Below are positions 57,516-64,000 of a stretch of 64,000 bases of DNA, one piece after another. The DNA lies in assembly GCA_963729165.1 (NCBI GenBank), contig CAVSMM010000003.1, forward strand, positions 1 through 64,000, in the 5' to 3' direction. The number at the start of each line of letters is the position of its first letter. Position 1 is the first letter of the stretch. The stretch comes from JACCZX01 sp963729165 (lineage in GTDB: Bacteria > Pseudomonadota > Gammaproteobacteria > Burkholderiales > Burkholderiaceae_F). Under the pieces are notes generated by a model. That model worked only from the letters and a program-made list of their open reading frames with translations, did no database searches and was not told where the DNA came from. A program made the position numbers and the translations under genes.

Positions 57516-58388
57516 ATGAAACTGACCCCCGAGCAGCGCGAGCAGTTCGACCGCGAGGGCTATTTATTTTTCCCCAGCTTGTTTTCGCGCGAGGAAACAA
57601 AGGTCCTGAACGATGCGGTGCCCGAGCTTTATGCGCGGCGCGACATTTGCAACGTGCGCGAGAAGGACTCGGATTCGGTGCGCACCAACTTTGCCGCGCA
57701 CCTGTACAGCGTGCCGTTCGCGAAGCTGGCAAGGCACCCAAGGATGGTCAATCCGGTGCGCGATCTGTTCGAAGAAGACGTGTACATGCACCAGTTCAAG
57801 ATCAACGGCAAGATGGCGTTTGAAGGCGACGTCTGGCAGTGGCATCAGGACTACGGGACTTGGTTGAACGACGACCTGATGCCGACCGAGCGTGCGATGA
57901 ACGTCGCGATCTTTCTCGACGACGTCAATGAGTACAACGGGCCGTTGATGTTTATCCCCGGCAGCCATAAGAGAGGCGTGGTCGACGCCCGGCACGATGT
58001 ATCGACCACCAGTTATCCGCTTTGGACGATCGACAACGATCTGGTGCGGCAGCTGGTACAGCGCGCGGGCGGCAAGAACGGCGGCATCGCGGCGCCCAAA
58101 GGCCCGGCCGGATCGATGATCCTGTTTCACTCGTGCCTGGTGCATGCATCGAGCAGCAATCTGTCGCCATGGGACCGCGTCAGCGTGTATCTAAGCTTGT
58201 GCACGGTCAGCAACCATATTCGCCGCTTCAAGCGGCCGGAGTACATCGCGCACCGGGATTTCACGCCGATCGAGACATTGCCCGATGATTGTTTGCTGAA
58301 GGATTACCCGGTCGACCTGCCGTGGAAGAACGGCATGCCGGCCAGTGCGACGCAAACATCGGTCGACGAGCTCAAGGTCGCCGCCTGA
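57516..58388 (+). CDS. Phytanoyl-CoA dioxygenase (PhyH) family protein
   Basis: 290 residues, intact, iron/2-oxoglutarate-dependent hydroxylase. The iron motif HQDYGTW (HxD) is near residues 109-115, the distal His is in FHSCLVHASSSNLS near residue 210, and a 2-oxoglutarate-binding Arg follows (DRVSVYLSLCTVSNHIRR). Ectoine or proline hydroxylases have similar WHQDYGxW blocks, but no ectoine genes are near. Ribosome site GGAGAC precedes ATG. A strong hairpin follows the stop. Confidence 0.87.
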   Translation: MKLTPEQREQFDREGYLFFPSLFSREETKVLNDAVPELYARRDICNVREKDSDSVRTNFAAHLYSVPFAKLARHPRMVNPVRDLFEEDVYMHQFKINGKMAFEGDVWQWHQDYGTWLNDDLMPTERAMNVAIFLDDVNEYNGPLMFIPGSHKRGVVDARHDVSTTSYPLWTIDNDLVRQLVQRAGGKNGGIAAPKGPAGSMILFHSCLVHASSSNLSPWDRVSVYLSLCTVSNHIRRFKRPEYIAHRDFTPIETLPDDCLLKDYPVDLPWKNGMPASATQTSVDELKVAA

Positions 58389-58403
58389 AATAACGAATAC
58401 ATT

Positions 58404-58439
58404 TGCGCAAGCGCGCCATACCGGCGCCACGCTTGCGCA
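58404..58439. terminator. Inverted repeat, likely bidirectional terminator
   Basis: TGCGCAAGCG (58404-58413) and CGCTTGCGCA (58430-58439) are exact reverse complements with a GC-rich 16-base loop that can pair further (GCC/GGC). It lies between two convergent genes, ending at 58388 and 58515. T-runs are weak on both sides, so termination is probable rather than proven. Confidence 0.55.
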
Positions 58440-58514
58440 GCTATTTCGGCCTCAGTACTGTGCCCTCGTGACAACTGCCGGGGTAAGTCCGATTCACTTC
58501 AGCCGCTGATCATC

Positions 58515-58889
58515 TCAGCCGCTGACGATGTTCAAGATGTTGCCGTCCGGGTCCTTGAACCATGCGACCTTCATCTCGCCGCCGATGTGCACATCGCCCT
58601 GGCGCTTCATCCCCGGCATGTCGTAGTGCTCGAACTTGACGCCCTTCGCCTTCAGTGCGTCGACTTCGCTTTCAACGTCGTCGACGGTCCACGTCACCGC
58701 GGTTGCCTTGTTGGTACCGGCTTCTTTTGATTCGTAGACATTGACCGTTGTGTTGCCACTCTTGAAAACGATCAGCTCGGACCCTTCGGCGTCGACCTGC
58801 TTCAGGCCGAGCGTGCCTTCGTAGAATTTCTTGGCGGCCTGGACGTTCTTCACTGCAAGGTTTGCCACTGCATCGCGGTTGCTCAGCAT
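58515..58889 (-). CDS. VOC (glyoxalase/bleomycin-resistance) family protein
   Basis: 124 residues with start at 58889 behind AAGGAGATT. Two beta-alpha-beta-beta-beta modules: NLAVKNVQAAKKFYEGTLGLKQVD and VDDVESEVDALKAKGVKFEHYDMPG, ending VAWFKDPDGNILNIVSG. Metal ligands are His/Gln/Glu type and the substrate is unknown. Three VOC proteins in 4 kb are unrelated by position. Convergent with the PhyH gene. Confidence 0.87.
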   Translation of the reverse strand: MLSNRDAVANLAVKNVQAAKKFYEGTLGLKQVDAEGSELIVFKSGNTTVNVYESKEAGTNKATAVTWTVDDVESEVDALKAKGVKFEHYDMPGMKRQGDVHIGGEMKVAWFKDPDGNILNIVSG

Positions 58890-59071
58890 AGGAATCTCCT
58901 TGAATGATCGACAATGAGCACCTTTCGTAGCGAATTTGATGCCCGACACCCCGGTGCCGACCTATAGCGAACTCCATCCGACGCCGATTTCGTCGACCAT
59001 TGCGACGCTCGCGCGCCGCATCCAGGAGCGCTTTCCGACGGCCGACCAGCAAAATCAGCAGGGACAGGCGG

Positions 59072-60203
59072 CTACGGTTTCAACGCCCGATAAAGAAACG
59101 GCAGGCTGACGTCCATCCGATAGTCGACGTCCGAGTGATCGTCGTCGAATTCCTCGTATCGATGCGCGACGCCGGCCGCGCTCAGGCGCCGCGACAGGAG
59201 GCGAGTGCCGTAGTGAATATGAAACTGATCGCGCCAGCCGCAATCGATGTAGATGCCGGCGAGCGTTTTCAGATTGCTCGCGTAGCGCGCCACCAGATTG
59301 ATCGGGTCGTGTGGCAAGCCAGCGCTGCCAGCGCCGCTCGATGCGCTCACCGGTTTCAAGATGACACGGCAGCCGAAATCCGAGCGGCGTGTCCGGATCG
59401 GGGTCATAACTGGCGGCCATGCACAGGTTCATGATGCAGTGGACTTCGGCGGAAGAAAGCTTTTCCTTGCTCCAGACGTGTTTTAGAAACCGCCTGACGC
59501 GCCCGTCGTCGATGCCTTCATCGAGCCCGCTTATCGACGCTTCTTTCGCAGCGTCGTAGCGTCCCGCGGCCCGCTTTCTTGTACGGTGTTTGCCGAGCTC
59601 GTTCAGTGTGTGGGGCCAGTCGTGCCAATAGACGAAGTCGAAGTACGAATCGCCCGAATGGTCTGCGACGGCGCCCCAGTGCGACGGGTATTTCATGCCG
59701 TGCACGATCGCGCCGTAACCGCCCGACGATTTGCCGAAGCAACCGCGATGCTCGCGCGCGGGCAGCGTGCGGAACTCGCGATCGACGAACGGAATGATCT
59801 CTTTCAGCAGATAGTCCGCGTAGCGCCCGAGCGCCGATGAATTGATGTACTGGTTGCCGCCCAGCGCGGTAAAGCAATCCGGCATCACCACGATCGCCGG
59901 GCCCATTTTTTCTTCGTAAATCAGGCGCGCGACGCGCTCGGGGATGTTGTATGAAAACGCCCTCCAGCCGGCATGCGACAGCCCGGAGCCGGTGAAGCCC
60001 ACCATGTCATAAAGCACCGGGAAACGCGCTCCCTTGCCGCTCTTTGCACGCGAGTCGTGCTCGGCCGCGTCATACTGAGGCGGCAACCACACCGCGAGCT
60101 TGCGCACATGCGGGTCGCCCAGCGGGTTGTCACGCAACAGGCGCGACACATGCTCCAAAATAACCAGCGTGCCGGAGCTTGCCTTCGAGCGTTTCAATGC
60201 CAT
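59072..60203 (-). CDS. Esterase D/S-formylglutathione hydrolase-like putative esterase (frameshifted)
   Basis: About 377 residues from the ATG at 60203. PF00756-type esterase fold: FPVLYDMVGFTGSGLSHAGWR, IVVMPDCFTALGGNQYINSSALGRYADYLL, IIPFVDREFRTL and the nucleophile elbow GCFGKSSGGYGAIVHG. After a shift near 59340 the C-terminal part is in a second frame, with NLKTLAGIYIDCGWRDQFHIHYGTRLL and HRYEEFDDDHSDVDYR, supplying acid and His. No signal peptide. Confidence 0.85.
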
Positions 60204-60258
60204 GGCACGAAATTCTGGCACCTGAGTAGTAGTTTGCGCGACCTTACAGGAGAAAAAG

Positions 60259-60621
60259 ATGGCGAATCCGTTCGTGCATATGGAGCTCAGCAGCACTGAT
60301 GTAAACAAGGCAAAGGATTTTTACGGCAAGCTTTTCAGTTGGAAGATGGAAGACATGCCAATGCCCCAAGGCACTTACACGCTGATCAATGTCGGTGAGG
60401 GCACAGGCGGCGGCATGATGAAACAGATGATTCCCGGCGCGCCGTCCATGTGGATGGCCTATGTAGACGTCGACGACGTCGAAGCGGCAACTAAGAAAGC
60501 CAAGTCGCTCGGCGCCAACGTTATGATGGAAAAGCACGAAGTGAAAGACATGGGCTGGTTCTCGATCATCACGGATCCCACAGGAGCGATGCTCGGTCTA
60601 TGGCAGAACAAGGCCAGCTGA
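60259..60621 (+). CDS. VOC family protein
   Basis: 120 residues, intact, with ribosome site AGGAGA. FVHMELSSTDVNKAKDFYGKLFSWKMEDM and VDVDDVEAATKKAKSLGANVMMEKHEV are the two VOC halves; DPTGAMLGLW closes. Typical of small glyoxalase-like enzymes of unknown substrate. Divergent from the esterase (56-base gap). Confidence 0.88.
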   Translation: MANPFVHMELSSTDVNKAKDFYGKLFSWKMEDMPMPQGTYTLINVGEGTGGGMMKQMIPGAPSMWMAYVDVDDVEAATKKAKSLGANVMMEKHEVKDMGWFSIITDPTGAMLGLWQNKAS

Positions 60622-60692
60622 GCGGGGACCGTAGGCGGCGCCACGGTTGTGTGCATACTGCGCGTCCGTCATCGAACAAGCGCAGACTTCTT

Positions 60693-61180
60693 ATGGATGC
60701 CATAAAACTTCTAATCGATCAACACCGCAAGCTCGAGGCTCAGATGAAGACCGCGGTCGACGCGCACGAGCCGAAAGCGCGCGCAGCCGCGCTGGTCCGG
60801 GTTGGCGACGATCTGACCAAACACATCACGTCGGAAGAACAAGTGTTCTATCCCGCGGTGAAGGCAAAGCGCACCGAAGACATTCTGCTCGAGTCACTCG
60901 AAGAGCATTTGTCATTGAAGCGCCTGCTGGCCGATCTGCTGACGATGGATCCTGCTGCGACACGTGGGAGCCCAAATTCAAGGTGCTTAAGGAGCAAACC
61001 GAGCATCATCACGAGGAAGAGGAAGAGAACCTTTTTCCCAAGGTGCGTAAAGCGCTGGATGCGAGCGAGCTCGAGAGCTTCGGCCAGCAAATGCTTGCGC
61101 TACAGCAAACACTGCAGCGCGACGGTGATCCGCGCGAGGCGGTTGTTGAGCAGACCGACGAAGCGGCGCCGTTGAAGTAG
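60693..61180 (+). CDS. Hemerythrin-like HHE domain protein (one frameshift)
   Basis: About 162 residues from ATG 60693. HHE helices: LLIDQHRKLEAQMKTAV (H near 10), DLTKHITSEEQVFYPAVK (H with ExxxF) and ESLEEHLSLKRLLADL. After a shift near 60960, HHHEEEEENLFPKVRK supplies the last His/Glu pair. Binds a diiron or divalent metal centre for oxygen or nitric oxide handling. Ends PLK at 61180, 18 bases before the convergent NUDIX gene. Confidence 0.85.
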
Positions 61181-61197
61181 GCGCTGATAGGCGTGAG

Positions 61198-61622
61198 TTA
61201 CCAGTCGAGCGTCATCAGAACCCGCGCCATGTTTTTTCCGCATAGCGCGGGCACTTCTGCGCGCTGGACCCAGCGATACGCATCGACTTCCGGAATCTCG
61301 CGTTTGCCATAACGCGGCGTGTAATGCGTTGAACAGCGACATGCGTCGATATCGAGCGTAGGTTCCGGAGGGTCGAGCACGAACAGATGCAGGTCTTTGC
61401 GGGGCAGGTATTGATGCACACCGGCATCACGGACCTGAGTTTCGGCGAGCAGTTCATGCAGGCTTCTTCGTGCAGCTCGCGCAGCGCGGCAGCGACGCTG
61501 GTCTCGCCGTCATCCCGCACGCCCTTCGGAATGTCCCAGTAGTTGCGGCCGGTGGCGTGGCACAACAGCAGTTCTCCGGGCACGCGGCGCACGATCACGC
61601 CGCAGCTGACGACTTTGGCCAT
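61198..61622 (-). CDS. NUDIX hydrolase (one frameshift)
   Basis: About 141 residues from 61622. Start MAKVVSCGVIVRR and the Nudix box GVRDDGETSVAAALRELHEEAC (Gx5Ex7REUxEE), with GRNYWDIPKG before it. A shift near 61430 separates the last strands (HLFVLDPPEPT, EIPEVDAYRWVQRAEVP). It hydrolyses nucleoside diphosphate-linked compounds. Divergent from the SGNH gene; convergent with the hemerythrin gene. Confidence 0.88.
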
Positions 61623-61684
61623 GCGATCCTGGTCTAGGAATAGCGACTTGCACCATTACGTATTCTTAATTGCGCTCACTGACC

Positions 61685-62489
61685 ATGCACCTTCCTCTTG
61701 TATCGCCGCGGCCGTATCTGGTTCCGGCCGCACACATCGATTCCGCGCTGATGGCGGCAGGCGTGACGCTCGTCTGCGTGGGCCGCGTTGCAGGCGTTTA
61801 GGCTGCTGCATGCCAGGCACCGGCGCGTTCAGACAGCTGCTTTTTCTCATGGGTTGAGGCTGCTCCGGCTCGCCGCTTCCTGGTTGTCGGTGACAGCACC
61901 GGCGTCGGCATCGGAAGCGTCGACTCGCGCTCGACCGTAGCGGGCCGCCTGGCAGCGGCGTTTCCGGGCACAGTGATTGTCAACCATGTCCCGTGATGAT
62001 GCGCGATCAACCGATATTCCCGCGCAGATCGAGGCCAGCACCGGCCACTTCGATTTGATATTGATCTTCGTCGGCGCGCAACGACGTGATTCGACTGTCT
62101 TCATACGCAGTCGGTGCTGCAGGCGGCGGAGCACGCGCTCGATGTCGCGAGTCCGCGCGCGGCGACACGTGGCAGTCATGCCGCCGGCCGACTTGGGAAC
62201 CGCGCCGATCTGGGTGTGGCCGCTCGACGCGCTGTTTTCGCACCGCGCTGAAACCGTGCGGCGCGCTTGGCAATACGCGATGCGCGAGCGAGCGAACGTG
62301 CATCTGGTGGATTTGCGCATGCCGCGCGACCGCGATCCGTTCCGCATCGCGCCGCGCCGCTATTACTCGCCCGATGGCATTCATCCCAGTGCGGATGGAT
62401 ACGCGTTATGGTTTGCGCAAATCACGCGGCAGGTGCCGTTGTTCGCGGAGGTGGGCAACAACGCTGAACGGAGGTTCGTCGATGCATAA
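61685..62489 (+). CDS. SGNH/GDSL-family hydrolase (frameshifted, in-frame stop)
   Basis: Secreted-type esterase fold. The block-I motif RRFLVVGDSTGVGIG lies near 61890, with GDS supplying the nucleophilic Ser. DLILIFVGA(N) is near 62060 and the final block YYSPDGIHPSADGYALWFAQI near 62365 supplies the Asp-His pair. Before block I the frame from ATG 61685 is cut by a TAG at 61799, and shifts near 62000, 62090 and 62175 follow. The start is therefore uncertain. The segment PPADLGTAPIWVWPLDALF fits lipase/SGNH block III. Confidence 0.7.
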
Positions 62490-62884
62490 GAGCAAGCTTG
62501 TCGCTGCGGTCATCGATTGCCAGACCGATGATTTGACGGTAGGCAACGCAGTTCTGGAGCGCGGCACTGGGACGAAAAGCGGATCGTCGCGATAACCCTG
62601 CCATCGAAAAGTATGTGCGCATCGGAAGCGGCAAAGAAGATTTGATTATGCTGCTGCAGAAGGTGCCGCATCCAAGCCGCGTTCACCTTGACATCGAGTC
62701 GGACGATATCGAAGCCGAGGTCGCGCGGCTCGAAGCGCTCGGGGCAAAACGAATCGAGAAGATAAAGACCTGGTGGGTGATGGAAGCGCCGACCGGCCAC
62801 CGCTTCTGCGTGGTTCGTCCGCAGCGCGACGGAGTGATGCCGGACGATGCAAATGAGTGGGCTGAGGTTGTAACGAATCCCTAG
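62482..62884 (+). CDS. VOC/glyoxalase-like protein (one frameshift)
   Basis: About 134 residues from ATG 62482, overlapping the SGNH stop. MHKSKLVAAVIDCQTDDL opens. After a shift near 62548 it reads FWSAALGRKADRRDNPAIEKYV, PHPSRVHLDIESDDIEAEVARLEALGAKRIE and APTGHRFCVVRPQ, the usual glyoxalase-like pattern. Substrate unknown. The codon overlap suggests coupling to the SGNH gene. Confidence 0.8.
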
Positions 62885-63203
62885 ATATGCCCCCACTCGG
62901 CGCAGAGCAAAGCGAGCACGGCATCCTTTCCTTTCTGCGTCGCGCGTTCGTGGGGAGTTCGCCTTCGCAGGACAAGAGTGATCCCCCGCATGCGGCCGCC
63001 TTGCTGGCTGCAATCGTTGCCTCGTCCGACGACGCAATCGAGCAGAATGCGAAGCGACGCTCGCCGGGAGCGTTACTTTCAGGCGCCGCCAGCTCTCGCC
63101 GTTCTCGTGCCACTGTTGGATTTCCTCCGTCTGGACGCCGGGTAGGGCAGAGAGAAAGGGCGTATCCAGCGAAGTACGCAAGTTGGAGAGGGTCGATCCT
63201 ATC
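62885..63203. other. Gene debris: two unrelated fragments in opposite orientation
   Basis: No intact gene. On the plus strand, 62995-63039 encodes LLAAIVASSDDAI, the usual beginning of a PAS domain (ALLAAIVESSDDAI in sensor kinases), without the rest of the domain. On the minus strand, 63041-63181 encodes LPGVQTEEIQQWHENGESWR and RLKVTLPASVASHS, the middle of another protein family. They meet at about 63040, which suggests a rearrangement or assembly join. Confidence 0.45.
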
Positions 63204-64000
63204 TTGAGCGACCAACCGTACGATCCGTCGTTCTTCGAGGCACACCACGCCGCGTCCCTCGCGTCGGCGCGGGAAGTGATCGCCCTCGTATTGAATCTCG
63301 TGGGTCCGACATCGGTTGTCGACGTGGGATATGGGACCGGCACGTGGCTGTCGGTCGTCAAGGCCTCCGGGGTCTCGGACGTCTTAGGTATCGACGGCGA
63401 TTACGTGGACCGCACCGCGCTCGAGATCGACCCAAGCGAGTTCATGGCCGCCGACTTGTCCGAGCCGTTAGCGCTCTCGAGAACCTTCGACCTCGTGATG
63501 TGTCTCGAAGTCGCGGAGCATCTTCCGGCGGAGCGCGCCGACACGCTCGTCACATCCCTCGTCAGACTCGGTCCAGTGATTCTCTTCTCCGCAGCAATCC
63601 CTCTCCAAGGGGGCACCGCACACGTCAACGAGCAGTGGCCAGAGTACTGGGCACACCAGTTCGACGCAGGGGGATTCGACGTCTTCGATGCGATCCGGCC
63701 ATTGGTGTGGCGAAACGAACGCGTGGAACCGTGGTATGCGCAGAACACACTCCTCTACATCCGCCGTGGGCAACCGCTCACCGCGAAGTTGGAGACGTGG
63801 CGTTCGTCGCCAGGGAGGCTCTCGCTCGTGCACCCTCGCTTTTTCATGGAGGCGCGCTCGAAGGCCGAGGCCGCGTTGCGGGGATATGCTTGGTCGGAGA
63901 AAGAACGAGCCAGACTACGGACCGAGACCGAGCACCTCACCGTAGAAATCGAGCGCCTCACCGTAGAAATCAAGCGCCTCACCGTAGAAATCGAGCGCCT
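63204..64000 (+). CDS. SAM-dependent methyltransferase with C-terminal heptad coiled coil (3' end outside window)
   Basis: At least 265 residues from a TTG start at 63204 (SDQPYDPSFFEAHHAASLASA), open to the window end. Motif I is VVDVGYGTGTWLSVVK, with Tyr for the usual Cys, then VLGIDGDYVD, FDLVMCLEVAEHLPAERADTL and GPVILFSAAIPLQGGTAHVNEQWPEYW. From about residue 230 it becomes a Glu/Arg coiled coil, and the final 21-base units repeat LTVEIER. Methyltransferases with coiled-coil tails act in capping or modifying surface glycans; the specific role is unknown. Confidence 0.85.
   Translation, partial: MSDQPYDPSFFEAHHAASLASAREVIALVLNLVGPTSVVDVGYGTGTWLSVVKASGVSDVLGIDGDYVDRTALEIDPSEFMAADLSEPLALSRTFDLVMCLEVAEHLPAERADTLVTSLVRLGPVILFSAAIPLQGGTAHVNEQWPEYWAHQFDAGGFDVFDAIRPLVWRNERVEPWYAQNTLLYIRRGQPLTAKLETWRSSPGRLSLVHPRFFMEARSKAEAALRGYAWSEKERARLRTETEHLTVEIERLTVEIKRLTVEIER
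63936..64000 (+). repeat. Three 21-bp tandem repeats encoding heptads
   Basis: Units at 63936-63956, 63957-63977 and 63978-63998 are CTCACCGTAGAAATCGAGCGC, identical except for one base (AAG for GAG) in the second. Each encodes LTVEIER or LTVEIKR, a coiled-coil heptad. The array continues beyond the window, so its full length and copy number are not visible. Confidence 0.9.

Noticed and set aside
59000..59434. Plus-strand 144-codon frame
   Set aside because: Antisense of the esterase; no family match.
62887..63207. 106-codon plus-strand frame as an intact gene
   Set aside because: Only its middle resembles a PAS opening and the rest matches an antisense fragment, so it is treated as debris.
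63936..64000. CRISPR array
   Set aside because: Repeats are contiguous 21-base coding heptads without spacers.

Overview
The window looks like a GC-rich betaproteobacterial chromosome segment. A Burkholderiales-like origin is my inference from the gene content: a urt-ure urea block, an aapJQMP amino-acid transporter, a TctC-type receptor, cti, and DUF1127 and DUF3455 proteins. I see no rRNA, tRNA, insertion sequence or CRISPR array. A striking general property is that many conserved genes are interrupted by single-base frameshifts while their motifs stay intact. Frequent sequencing or assembly indels explain this better than gene decay. Broken genes are therefore given as whole reconstructed spans, with shift positions noted.

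Layout, left to right. 1-360: remnant of a RelBE-like toxin-antitoxin pair. 0.45-8.3 kb: a catabolic-looking operon of a branched-chain-amino-acid-type ABC transporter (substrate-binding protein, livH, livM, livG, livF), an amidohydrolase, a short-chain dehydrogenase and an acyl-CoA synthetase, nearly all frameshifted. 8.6-10.7 kb: a Gly/Ala-rich exported protein, a lipoprotein and a 5' remnant of katG. 11-18.3 kb, minus strand: macA-macB-outer membrane channel, then fatty acid cis/trans isomerase (cti), a membrane-stress group. 18.5-22.9 kb: a Fic enzyme behind a perfect palindrome, a cation/proton antiporter, and a TPR/HD-GYP protein. 22.9-27.2 kb: tctC, an FAD oxidoreductase and a zinc alcohol dehydrogenase, divergent from a GntR regulator across a palindrome. 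27.3-29.4 kb: a 2-dehydropantoate 2-reductase family protein and a metallophosphoesterase.

29.5-37.9 kb is the most unusual locus. A badly frameshifted SARP/NB-ARC/TPR regulator, a DUF1127 protein, a four-helix diiron protein and an alpha/beta hydrolase lie on the minus strand. They are divergent from a tightly packed set of a small exported peptide, a methyltransferase, a DUF3455 lipoprotein and a vanadium-haloperoxidase/PAP2-like enzyme. I regard this as the best candidate for an undescribed functional unit. 37.9-40.9 kb holds small Cys-rich, TPR and secreted proteins of unknown role.

41.2-45.4 kb: aapJQMP. 45.9-56.6 kb, minus strand: urtABCDE followed without a break by ureDABCEFG and a small membrane protein, so that urea import feeds the urease. 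In front of urtA there is a sequence with correct sigma-54 spacing and two NtrC-like sites, and a stem-loop separates urtA from urtB. 56.8-62.9 kb: single genes (coiled-coil protein, PhyH dioxygenase, three VOC proteins, esterase, hemerythrin, NUDIX, SGNH hydrolase). 62.9-63.2 kb: abutting gene fragments in opposite orientation. 63.2-64.0 kb: the start of an intact methyltransferase whose 21-bp heptad repeats run off the window.
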